From positions 32,861,619-32,925,618 of the forward strand of contig JARWKL010000008.1 of the NCBI GenBank assembly GCA_029961685.1: 64,000 bases of DNA. Reading direction: 5' to 3'. This document shows, piece by piece, positions 39,061 through 51,234 of this stretch (position 1 is the stretch's first letter; every line of letters begins with the position of its first letter). The translations under genes and the position numbers were made by a program. The notes under the pieces are model-generated. The model ran no database searches. It was not told where the DNA came from and worked only from the letters and a program-made list of their open reading frames with translations. Source of the DNA: Aristolochia californica. Its lineage: Eukaryota; Streptophyta; Magnoliopsida; Piperales; Aristolochiaceae.

Positions 39061-40369
39061 GTTGATGGGCTCTGGTCCACACGTTAACTTGAGAATTCAA
39101 TTTTTTCTCCTCCTTGAAATTTTTGGATCATTAGGTCATGAGCATCTTCAACATGTTTCTGGCATACATATCCACCACATTTAAAATATGTTAGGATTAA
39201 TTAGAATTCTCTTTCTAATAAAATTCCACCAAGCTATTAGCGATTGTACTAGTGGAATTTCTCAAACATGGGTAATAGAACTTTGGTGTTCATTTTTGGT
39301 GCGTGAAAATTTTTTCTTCAGTTACATTTATTATTGTTTAAAAAAAATTTTAGCTGACATAAACTCTAAATTTTTCATTTCGTTGTGTGATCTATTTGCC
39401 TTAGCGCTTTTGTTTACGACAAAAATGGGAGAGTGAAAACTCAAGTTTGGATTAGAAAAATAATTGAACATCCAAAATAGAAATGTACAAATGCAGAGAG
39501 AGATAATTTCAAAAAGTATCTGTTATTTTTAAAGGATTGTAAACTCTTCTAGTTTTTTTTATATATTTTGGGTTTCTCAATCATTGGAACAGAGGGGAGG
39601 CATTTTATCTAAGTGTTGACTCCCAAACCATAAGTCATTTATAAATAAAATTATAGCCATTACACATCATTAATCGATCAAAACATTCACGATTCTATGA
39701 TTGTTAGGTCCGCTTTTTGTAAAATAGGCAAAAAGTGGGTTGTTGGGCTCTGGTCCACACGTTAACTTGAGAATTCAATTTTTTCTACTCCTTGAAATTT
39801 TTGGATCAATAAGTCATTAGCCTCTTCAACATGTTTCTGGCATGCATATACACCACATTTAAAAGATGTTAGGATCAATTAGAAATCTCTTTCTGATAAA
39901 ATTCCACCAAGCTATTAGGGTATGTACTAGTAGAATTTCCAAAACATGGGTAACAAAACTTTGGTGTTCATTTTTTGTGCTTGAAAAAAATTTCTTCACC
40001 AACATTTATTATTGTTTTCAAATGTTTTTGCATACATAAGCTCTAAAATTTTCATTTGGTTGCGTGATCTATTTGCCTTATCGTTTTTGCTTACGACAAA
40101 AATGGGAGAGTGAAAACTCAAGTTTGGATTAGAAAAAAATTTGAACATCCAAAATGGAAATGCACAAATGCTGAGAGAGATAATTCCAAAAAGTACCTGT
40201 GATTTTTTAAGGATTGTAAACACTTTTAGTTTTTTTCTATATATTTTGGGTTTTGCAATCATCGGAAGAGGGGGGAGGCTTTTTTATCTAAGTGTTGACT
40301 CCCAAACCATAAGTCATTCGTAACTAAAATTATAGCCGTTACACATCATTAATCGATCAAAACATTCAC

Positions 40370-41790
40370 AAATTTCTATGATTGTTAGGTCCGCTTTTGG
40401 TAAAATAGGCAAAAAGTGGGTTGTTGGGCTCTAGTCCACATGTTAACATGAGAATTCAACTTTTTCTACGCCTTCAAATTTTTGCATCATTAGGTCATTA
40501 GCATCTATAACATGTTTCTGGCAAGCATATCCACCACATTTAAAACATGTTAGGATGAATTAGAAATCTGTTTCTTATAAAATTCCACCAAGCTATTAAG
40601 GGTTGTACTAGTGGAATTTCCCAAACATGGGTAACAAAACTTTGGTGTTCATTTTTGGTGCGTGAAAATTTTTTCGTCACTTACATTTATTATTTTTTTA
40701 AAAATTATTTTGCATACAAAATGCTAAAATTTTCATTTTGTTGTGTGATCTATTTGCCTTATCATTTTTTTTTACGACAAAAATGGGAGAGTGAAATTAC
40801 AAGTTTGGATTAGGAACAAAGTTGAACATCCAAAATGGAAATGCACAATTGCTGAGAGAGATAATTCCCAAAATTATCTGTGATTATTTAAAGATTGTAA
40901 ACTCTTTTAGTTTTTTTTATATATTTTGGGTTTCGCAATCATTGGAAGAGGGGGGAGGCATTTTTATCTCAGTGTTGACTCCCAAACAATAAGTTATTTC
41001 TAACTAAAATTACAACTGTTACACATCATTAATCGATCAAAACATTCACGATGATCTATGATTGTTAGGTCTGCTTTTTGAAAAATAGGCAAAAAGTGGG
41101 TTCCTTGGCTCTAGTCCACACATTAACTTGAGATTTCAACTTTTTCTACTCGAAATTTTTGGATCATTAGGTCATTACATCTTTAACATGTTTCTGGCGT
41201 GCATATCCACCACATTTAAAACATGGTAGGATCAATTAGAAATCTCTTTCTTATAAAATTCCACCAAGCTATTAGGGGTTGTACTAGTGGAATTTCCCAA
41301 ACATGGGTAACAAAAATTTGGTGATCATTTTTAATGCGTGAAAAAATTTTCTTCACTTACATTTATTATTGTTTTCAATTTTTTTTGCAAACATAAACTC
41401 TAAAATTTTCATTTTGTTGTTTGATCTTTTTGCCATATCATTTTTGTTTACGACAAAAATGGGAGAGTGAAAACTCAAGTTTGGATTAGAAAAAAAATTG
41501 AACATCCAAAATGGAAATGTACAAATGCTGAGAGAGATAGTTCCAAAAATTATCCGTGAACTTTTAAGGATTGTAAACTCTTTTAGTATTTTGTATATAT
41601 TTTGGGTTTCCCAATCATCGGAAGAGGGGGGAGACATTTTTATCTAAGTGTTGACTCCCAAACCATAAGTCATTTCTAACTAAAATTATAGCCGTTACAC
41701 ATCATTAATCGATCAAAACATTCACGATGATCTATGATTGTTAGGTCCGCTTTTTGTAAAATAGGTAAAAAGTGGGTTGTGGGCCTCTGT
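40370..41790. repeat. Higher-order copy in B, right member
   Basis: Partner of 37,080-39,060. The 41,305-41,640 part is almost identical to 38,590-38,925, among the closest copies noticed in the window. It lacks the damaged unit present in the left copy, which is the expected product of unequal exchange of one monomer. Confidence 0.87.
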
Positions 41791-41873
41791 TCCACACTTT
41801 AACTTGAGAATTCATTTTCTTGTACTCCATGAAATTTTTGGATCATTTGGTCCTGAGCATCTTCAACATGTTT
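41305..41873. repeat. Truncated array B monomer (569 bp)
   Basis: The right end of the unit is missing. CATCTTCAACATGTTT near 41,873 passes directly into GGGTGACAAAACTTTGG of the next unit, losing about 110 bp, including one dyad arm, the TTTCTTATAAAATTCC stretch and the GTACTAGT site. Confidence 0.88.
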
Positions 41874-44592
41874 GGGTGACAAAACTTTGGTTTTCATTTT
41901 TGGTTCGTGAAAATTTTTTCTTCACTTACATTTATTAATGTTTTCACATTTTTTAGAAGACATAAACACTAAAATTTTCATTTTGTTGTGTGATCTATTT
42001 GCCTTATCGTTTTTGTTTACGACAAAAATGGGAGAGTGAAAACCCAAGTTTGGATTAGAAAAAAAATTGAACATCCAAAATGGAAATGTACAGATGATGA
42101 AAGAGATAATTCCAAAAAGTATCTGTGATTTTTTAAGGATTGTAAACTCTTTTTGTTTTTTATATATATTTTGGGTTTCACAATCATCGGAAGAGGGGAG
42201 AGGCATTTTAATCTAAGTGTTGACTCCCAAACCATAAGTCAGTTCTAACTTAAATTATAGCCGTTACACATCACTAATCGATCAAAACATTCACGATGAT
42301 CTATTATTGTTAGGTCCACTTTCTGTAAAATAGGCAAAAAGTGGGTTGTTGGGCTATGGTCCACACGTTAACTTGAGAATTCAACTTTTTCTACTCCTCG
42401 AAATTTTTGGATCATTAGGTCATTAGCATCTTCAACATGTTTCTGGCATACATATCGACCGCATTTGAAACATGTTAGGATCAATTACAAATCACTTTCT
42501 TATAAAATTCCACCAAGCTATTAGGGGTTGTTTTAGTGGAATTTCTCAAACATGGGTAACAAAACTTTGGTGTTCATTTATGGTGCGTCGAAAAATTTTC
42601 TTCACTTACATTTATTATTGTTTTCAATTTTTTTTTGCATACATAAACTCTAAAATTTTCATTTTGTTGTGTGATCTATTTGCCTTATCGTTTTGTTTAC
42701 GACAAAAATTGGAGAGTGAAAACTCAAGTTTGGATTAGAAAAAAAATTGAACATCCAAAATTGAAATGCACAAATGCTGAGAAAGATACTTCCAAAAAGT
42801 ATCTAGGATTTTTTAAGGGTTGTAAACTCTATTATTTTTTTTATATATTTTGGGTTTCGTAATCGTCGAAAGAGGGGGGACGTATTTTTATCTAAGTATT
42901 GACTCCCAAAACATAAGTCATTTCTAAATAAAATTATAACCATTACACATCATTAATCGATCAAAACACTCACGATGATCTATGATTGTTAGGTCCGCTT
43001 TTTGTAAAATAGGCAAAAAGTAGGTTGGTGGGCTCTGGTCCACACGTTAACTTGAGAATTCAACTTTTTCTACTCCTTGAAATTTTTGGGACATTAGGTC
43101 ATTAGCATCAACAACATGTTTCTGGCATGCATATCCACCACATTGAAAACGTGTGAGGATCAATTAGGAATCTCTTTCTTATAAAAATCCACCAAGCGAT
43201 TAGGGGTTGTACTAGTGGAATTCCCCAAACATGGGTAACAAAACTTTGGTGTTCAATTTTGGTGCGTCAAAAAATTTTCTTCACTTACATTTATTATTGT
43301 TTTCAAATTTTTTTGTATTCATAAATTCAAAAATTTACATTTTGTTGTGTGATCTATTTGCCTTATCGTTTTGTTTACGACAAAAATGGGAGAGTGAAAA
43401 CTCAAGTTTGGATTAGAAAAAAAAAATTACATCCAAAAAGGAAATGCTCAAACGCTGAGAGAGATAATTCCAAAAAGTTTCTGTGGTTTTTTCAGTATTC
43501 TAAACTCTTTTAGTTTTTTTTATAAATTTTGAGTTTTGCAATCATCGGAAAAGGTGGGAGGCATTTTTATCTAAGTGTCGACTCCCAAACCATAAGTCAT
43601 TTCTAACTAAAATTATAGCCGTTACACATCATTAATCGATCAAAACATTCACGATGATCTTTGATTGTTAGGTCTGCTCTTTGTAAAATAGGTAAAAAGT
43701 GGGTTGTTGGGCTCTAGTCAACACGTGAACTTGAGAATTCAACTTTTTCTACTCCTTGAAATTTTTGGAACATTAGGTCATTAGCATCTTCAACATGTTT
43801 CTGGCATGCATATCCACCACATTTAAAACATGTTAGGATCAATTGGAAATCTCTTTCTTATAAAATTCCACCAAGCTATTTGGGGTTGTACTAGTGAAAT
43901 TTCCCAAACAAGGGTAACAAAACTTTGGTGTTCATTTTTGGTGCGTGAAATTTTTTTCTTCACTTACCTTTATTGTTGTTTTTCTAATTTTATTGCAAAC
44001 ATATACTCTAAAATTTTCATTTTGTTGTGTGATCTATTTGCCTTATAGTTTTTGTTTACGGCAAAAATGGGAGAGTGAAAACTCATGTTTGGATTAGAAA
44101 AAAAATTGAACATCTAACATGGAAATGCACAAATGCTGAGAGAGATAATTGCAAAAAGTTTGTGTGATTTTTTAAGGATTGTAAAATCTTTTAGTTTTTT
44201 TTATATATTTTTGGTTTTTTAATGATCGGAAGAGGGGGGAGGCCTTTTTATTTAAGTGTTGACTCCCAAACCATAAGTCATTTCTAACTAAAATTATAGC
44301 CATTACACATCATTAATCGATCAAAACATTCACAATGATCTATGATTGTTAGGTTCGCTTTTTGTCAAATAGGTAAAAAGTGGGTTGTTGGGCTCATGTC
44401 CACACGTTAACTTGAGAATTCAACTTTTGTTACTCCTTGAAATTTTTGGAACATTAGGTCATTAGCATCTTCAACATGTTTCTGGCATGCATATCCACCA
44501 TATTTAAAACATGTTAGGATCAATTGGAAATCTCTTTCTTATAAAATTCCACCAAGCTATTAGGGGTTGTACTAGTGAAATTTCCCAAACAT

Positions 44593-45160
44593 GGGTAACA
44601 AAACTTTGGTGTTCATTTTTGGTGTGTGAAAAAATTTTCTTTTCTTACTTTTGTTATTGTTTTTAAAATTTTTTTACATACATAAACTCTAAAATTTTCA
44701 TTTTGTTGTGTGATCTATTTGCCTTATCGTTTTTGTTTACGACAAAAATCGGAGAGTGAAAACTCAAGTTTGGACTAGAAAAGAATTGAACATCCAAAAT
44801 GCAAATGTACAAATGCTGAGAGAGATAATTCCAAAAAGTATCTATGATTTTTTAAGGATTGTAAACTCTTTTAGCTTTTTTTTATATATTTTGGGTTTCT
44901 CTATCATTGGAAGAGGGGGGTGGCATTTTTATCTAAGTGTTGACTCCCAAACAATTAGTCATTTCTAACAAAAATTATAGCCGTTACACATCATTAATCG
45001 ATAAAAACATTCACGATGAACTTTGATTGTTAGGTTCGCTTTTTATAAAATAGGCTAAAAGTGAGTTGTTGGGCTATGGTCCACACGTCAATTAGAAATC
45101 TCTTTATGATAAAATACCACCAAGCTATTAGCGATTGTACTAGTAGAATTTCCCAAACAT
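44593..45160. repeat. Truncated array B monomer (568 bp)
   Basis: Near 45,089 CCACACGT joins CAATTAGAAATCTC, losing about 112 bp that would include the GAATTC site, GGATCATTAGGTC and the whole AACATG dyad. The joint shares one or two bases with the flanks. Confidence 0.88.
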
Positions 45161-46999
45161 GGGTAACAAAACTTTGGTGTTCATTTTTGGTGTGTAAAAA
45201 ACATTCTTCACTTTCATTTATTATTTTTTTTAAATTATTTTGCATACATAAACGCTAAAATTCTCATTTTGTTGTGTGAACTATTTGCCTTATCGTTTTT
45301 GTTTACGACAAAAATGGTAGAGTGAAAATTCAAGTTTGGATTAGAAAAAAATTGAACATCCAAAATGAAAATGCATAAATGCTGAGAGAGATAATTCCAA
45401 AAAGTATCTGTGATTTTTTAAGGAGTTTGAACTCTTTGAGTTTTTTTTATATATTTTGGGTTTCAGAATCATCTGAAGAGGGGGGAGGCATTTTTATCTA
45501 AGTTTTGACTCCCAAACCATAAGTCATTTCTAACTAAAATTATAGCCGTTACACATCATTAATCGATCAAAACATTCACGATGATGTATGATTGTTAGGT
45601 CCGCTTTTTTTAAAATAGGCAAAAAGTGGGTTGTTGGGCTTTGGTCCACACATTAACTTGAGAATTTAATTTTTTCTACTCGAAATTTTTGGATCATTAG
45701 GTCATTAGCATCTTCAACATGTTTCTGGCATGCATATCCACCACATTTAAAACATGTTAGGATCAATTAGAAATCTCTTTCTTATAAAATTACACCAAGC
45801 TATTAGGGGTTGTACTAGTGGAAATTCCCAAACATGGGTGACAAAACTTAGGTGATCATTTGTAATGCGTGAAATTTTTTTCTTCTTTTACATTTGTTAT
45901 TGTTTTCATTTTTTTTTGCATACATAAACTCTAACATTTTGATTTTGTTGTGTGATCTATTTGCCCTATGGTTTTTGTTTAAGACAAAAATGGGAGAGTG
46001 AAAACTCAAGTTTGGATTAGAAAAAAAATTGAACATCCAAAATGGAAAAGTACAAATGCTGAGAGAGATATTTCCAAAAAGTATCTGTGATTTTTTATGG
46101 ATTGTAAACTCATTTACTTTTTTTTTTATATATTTTGGGTTTCCCAATCATCGGAAGACGTGGGAGGCATTTTTATCTAAGTGTTGACTCCCAAACCATA
46201 AGTCATTTCAAACAAAAATTATAGCCGTTACACATCATTAATCGATCAAAACATTCACGATGATCTCTGACTGTTAGGTCCGCTTTTTATAAAATAGGCA
46301 AAAAGTGGGGTGTTGGGCTGAGGTCCACATGTTAACTTGAGAATTCAATTTTTTCTACTCCATGAAATTTTTGGATCATTAGGTCATGAGCATCTTCAAC
46401 ATGTTCTGGCATACATATCCACCACATTTAAAAGATGTTAGGATCAATTAGAAGTCACTTTCTGATAAAATTCCACCAAGCTATTAACGATTGTACTAGT
46501 GGAATTTCCCAAACTTGGGTAACACAACTTTGGTGTTCATTTTTGGTGCGTGAAATTTTTTTCTTCACTTACATTTATTATTGTTTTCACAATTTTTTGC
46601 TGACATAAACTCTAAATTTTTCATTTTGTTATGTGATCTATTTGCCTTATCGTTTTTGTTTACGAAAAAAATGGGAGAGTGAAAACTCAAGTTTGGATTA
46701 GAAAAATAATTGAACATCCAAAATAGAAACGTACCAATGCTGAGAGAGATAATTCCAAAAAGTATGTGTGATTTTTTAAGGATTCTAAACTCTTTTAGTT
46801 TTTTTTTATATATTTTTGGTTTCGCAATCATCGGAAGAGGGGGGAGGCAATTTTATCTAAGTGTTGACTCCCAAACCATAAGTCATTCTAACTAAAATTA
46901 TAGCCGTTACAAATCATTAATTGATCAAAACATTCACGTTGATCTATGATTGTTAGGTCCGCTTTTTGTAAAAAAGGCAATAAGTGGGTTGTTAAGCTC

Positions 47000-47600
47000 T
47001 GGTCCACACATTAACATGAGACTTCATTTGTTTCAACTCCATGAAATTTTAGGATCATTAGGTCATGAGCATCTTCAACATGTTTCTGGCATACATATTC
47101 ACCACATTTAAAAGATGTTAGGATCAATTAGAAATCTCTTTCTGATAAAATTCCACCAAGCTATTAGTTGTTGTACTACTTCAATTTCCCAAACATGGGT
47201 AACAAAACTTTGGTGTTCATTTTTTATGCGTGGAAAAATTTTCTTCACTTACATTTATTATTTTTTTCACATTTTTTAGCAGACATAAACTCTAAAATTT
47301 TTATTTTGTTGTGTGATCTATTTGCCTTATCGTTTTTGTTTATGACAAATATGGGAGAGTTAAAACTCATGTTTCGATTAGAAAAAAAATTGAACATCCA
47401 AAATTGAAATGCACAAATGCAGAGAGAGATAATTCCATAATGTATCTATGATTTTTTAAGGATTTTAAACTCTTTTATTTTTTTTATGTATTTTGGGTTT
47501 CAGAATCATTGGAAGAGGGGGGAGGCATTTTTATCTAAGTGTTGACTCCCAAACCATAAGTCATTTCTAATTGAATTATAGCCGTTACACATCACTAATC
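47000..47600. repeat. Long-range copy of 56,480-57,085 in array B
   Basis: Shared rare marks at an offset of about 9,480 bp (fourteen monomers): TTTCAACTCC, TTCATTTTTTATGCGTG, TTTTTAGCAGACATAAAC, ATTCCATAATGTATC and ACACATCACTAATCG. Neighbouring units on the left instead pair with other places: the unit at 46,517 matches 39,270 through TGACATAAACTCTAAATTTT and AAAAATAATTGAAC. Array order is therefore mosaic. Confidence 0.72.
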
Positions 47601-50554
47601 GGTCAAAACATTCATGATGATCTATGGTTGTTAGGAAAAAAGTGGGTTGTTGGGCTCTGGACCACACGTTAACTTAAGAATTCAACTTTTTCTACTCGAA
47701 ATTTTAGAATCATTAGGTCATTCGCATCTTCAACATGTTTCTTGCATGCATATCCACCATATTTAAAACATGTTAGGATCAATTAGAAATCTCTTTCTTA
47801 TAAAATTCCACCAAGCTATTAGGGGTTTTACTAGTGGAATTTCCCAAACATGGGTCACATAACTTAGGTGATCATTTTTAATGCGTGAAAAAAGTTTCTT
47901 CATTTACATTTTTTATTTTTTTCAATTTTTTTGCATACATAAACTCTAAAATTTTCATTTTGTTGTGTGATCTATTTGCGTTATCGTTTTTGTTTACGAC
48001 AAAAATGGGAGAGTGAAAACTCTAGTTTGGATTAAAAAAAACTTTGAACATCCAAAATGGAAATGTACAAATGCTGAGAGAGATAATTCCAAAAAGTATC
48101 TGTGATTTTTTTAAGGATTGTAAACTCTTTTAGTTTTTTTTAAACATTTTTGTTTCCCAAACATCGAAAGAGGGGGGAGGCATTTTTAGCTAAGTGTTGA
48201 CTCCCAAACCATAAGTCATTTCAAACAAAAATTATAGCCGTTACACATCATTAATCGATCAAAACATTCACGATGATCTCTGATTGTTAGGTCCGCTTTC
48301 TATAAAATAGGCTAAAAGTGGGTTGTTAGGCTGTGGTCGACATGTTAACTTGAGAATTCAACTTTTTCTACTCTTTGAAATTTTTGGATCATTAGGTTAT
48401 GAACATTTTCAACATGTTTTTGGCATACATATCTAGCACATTTAAGACATGTTAGGGCCAATTAGAAATCTCTTTCTTATACAAATACCACCAAGCTATT
48501 AGGGGGTTCTACTAGTGGAATTTCTCAAACATGGGTAACAAAATTTGGTGTTCATTTTTTATTTAAAAAAATTTTCTTCACTTACATTTATTATTGTTAT
48601 CACATTTTTTAGCAGAAATAAACTCTAAAATTTTCATTTTGTTGTGTGATCTATTTGCCTTATCGTTTTTCTTTACGACAAAAATGGGAGAGTGAAATCT
48701 CAAGTTTGGATTAGAAAAAAAATTGAATATCCAAAATGAAAATGTACAAATGCTGAGAGAGATAATTCCAAAAAGTATCTGTGATTTTTAAAGGATTGTA
48801 AACTCTTTTAGTTATTTTTTTATGTTTTGGGTTTCGCAATCATCGAAAGAGGGGGGAGGCATTTTTATCTAAGTGTTGACTCCCAAACCATAAGTCATTT
48901 CTAACTAAAATTATAGCCGTTACACATCATTAATCGATCAAAACATTCACGATGATCAATGATTGGTAGGTCCGCTTTTTGTAAAATAGGGAAAAAGTGG
49001 GGTTCTTGGGCTGTGGTCCACATGTTAACTTGAGAATTCAACTTTTTGTACTCTTTGAAATTTTTGGATCATTAGGTCATGAGCATTTTCAACATGTTTC
49101 TGGCATGCATATCCACCATATTTAAAACATGTTAGTCTTTCTCATAAAAATACCACCAAGCTATTAGGAGTTGTACTAGTGGAATTTCCCAAACAAGGGT
49201 AACAAAACCTTTGTGTTCATTTTTGGTGTGTGAAAAAATTTTCTTCACTTACATTTATTATTGTTTTCAAATTTTTTTACATACATAAACTCTAAAATTT
49301 TCATTTTGTTGTGTGATCAATTTTCCTTTTCATTTTGTTTACGACAAAAATGGGAGAGTGAAAACTCAAGTTTGGATGAGAAAAAAAATTGAACATCCAA
49401 AATGGAAATGCACAAATGCAGAGAGAGATAATTCCCAAAAGTATCTATGATTTTTTAAGGGTTGTAAACTCTATTAGTTTTTTTTTTATATTTTTGGTTT
49501 CGTAATCATCAGAAAAGGAGGGAGGCATTTTTATCTAAGTGTTGACTCCCAAAAATTAAGTCCTTTCTAACTAAATTATAGCCACTACACATCATTAATC
49601 GAACAAAAAATTCACGATGATCTATAATTATTAGGTTTGCTTTTTGTAAAATAATCAAAAAGTGGGTTGTTGGGCTCTGGTCGACACGTTAACTTGAGAA
49701 TTCAACTTTTTCTACTCCTTGAAATTTTTGGAACATTAGGTCATTAGGATCTTCAACATGTTTCTGGCATGCATACCCACCACATTTAAAACATGTTAGG
49801 ATCAATTAGAAATCTCTTTCTTATAAAATTCCACCAAGCTATTAGGGGTTGTACTAGTGGAATTTCCAAAACTTGGGTAACAAAAATTTGGTGTTCATTT
49901 TTGGTGCGTGAAAAATTTTTCTTCACTTACATTTATTATTGTTTTAAATTTTTTTGCATACATAAACTCTAAAATTTTCATTTTGTAGTGTGATCTATTT
50001 GCCTTATCGTTTTGTTTACAACAAACATGGGAGAGTGAAAACTCAAGTTTGGATTAGAAAAAAAATTGAACATCCAAAATGGAAATGCACAAATGTTGAG
50101 AGAGATAATTCAAGAAATTATCATTTTTTTTTTTTAAGGATTGTAAACTCTATTAGTTTTTTTTATATATTTTGGGTTTCGCAATCATCGGAAGAGGGGG
50201 GAGGCATTTTTATCTAAGTGTTCACTCCAGAAACAAAAGTCATTTCTAACTAAAATTATAGCCGTTACACATCATTAATCGATCAAAACATTCACGATGA
50301 TCTATGATTGTTTGGTCCGCTTTTTGTAAAATTGGCAAAAAGTGTGTTGTTGGGCTATGGTCCACACGTTTCCTTGAGAATTCAACTTTTTCTACAACTT
50401 GAAATTTTTGGAACATTAGGTCATTAGCATATTTAACATATTTCTGGCATGCATATCCACCACATTTGAAACATGTTAGGATCAATTAGAAATCTCTTTC
50501 TTATAAAATTCCTCCAAGCTATTAGGGGTTGTACTAGTGGAATTTCCCAAACAT

Positions 50555-51234
50555 GGGTAACAAAACTTTGGTCTTCATTTTTGGTGCGTGAAAATATTTT
50601 CTTCACTTACATTTATTATTGTTTTCAAATGTTTTTGCATACATAAACTCTAAAATTTTCTTTTTGTTGTGTGGTCTATTTGCCTTATCGTTTTTGTTTA
50701 CGACAAAAATGGGAGAGTGAAAACTCAAGTTTGGATTAGAAAAAAAATTGAACATCCAAAATGGTAATGCACAAATTCTGAGAGAGATAATTCCAAAAAG
50801 TATCTGTGATTTTTTAAGGATTGTAAACTCCTTTAATTTTTTATATATATTTTAGGTTTTGCAAACATCGCAAAAGGGGGGAAGCATTTTTATCAAAGTT
50901 TTGACTCCCAAACCATAAGTCATTTCTAACTAAAATTATAGCCGTTACACATCATTAATCGATCAAAACATTCATGATGATCTGTTATTGTTAGGTCCGG
51001 TTTTTGTAAAATAGGCAAAAAGTGGGTTGTTGGGCTCTGGTCCACACGTTAACCTGAGAATTCAACTTTTTCTACTCCTTGAAATTTTTGGATCATTAGG
51101 TCATTAGCACCTTCAACATGTTTCTGGCATGCATATCCACCACATTTAAAACATGTTAGGATCAATTAGAAATCTCTTTCTTATAAAATTTCACAAGGCT
51201 ATTAGGGGTTGTACAAGTGGAGTTTCCCAAACAT
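50555..51234. repeat. Representative array B monomer (680 bp)
   Basis: A full-length unit to use as a reference for the B family. The B-specific segment lies at 50,822-51,012, flanked by AAGGAT and AGGCAAAAAG. It includes TATATATTTT, a purine tract, the phrase TTGACTCCCAAACCATAAGT and TAATCGATCAAAACATTC. Downstream come GTTAAC and GAATTC sites, GGATCATTAGGTCATTAGC, and the 9-bp perfect dyad at 51,115-51,157. Confidence 0.9.
51115..51157. other. Perfect 9-bp dyad, example from array B
   Basis: Left arm AACATGTTT and right arm AAACATGTT are exact reverse complements separated by 25 bases that contain the GCATGC palindrome and ATGCAT. The arrangement recurs at the same place in most B units. 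In A units the right arm reads AAAGCATGTT, leaving a bulge and 6 paired bases. Known biology: short dyads able to form cruciforms are reported to be enriched in some centromeric satellites. A role here is inference. Confidence 0.75.

Larger units (their letters stand above)
31251..42553. repeat. Array B monomers, section 3
   Basis: Unit starts: 31251, 31926, 32605, 33283, 33964, 34643, 35305, 35980, 36659, 37340, (marker deleted near 38015), 38590, 39270, 39948, 40629, 41305, 41874. Spacings are 662-681 apart from the pair 37340-38589 (1,250 bp) and 41305-41873 (569 bp). The unit at 34643 (662 bp) is short because about 17 bp are missing after AACTTTGGTG near 34,660. Confidence 0.92.

Noticed and set aside
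41353..41637. Recurrent minus-strand open frame of about 94-99 codons in many B units (also 12,088, 38,641, 41,922, 45,848)
   Set aside because: It recurs because the monomer recurs. Frameshifting indels and stops interrupt it in most units, and the translated sequence is rich in F, I, N, K and S as expected from the base composition. The close similarity of 38,641 and 41,353 reflects the higher-order duplication.
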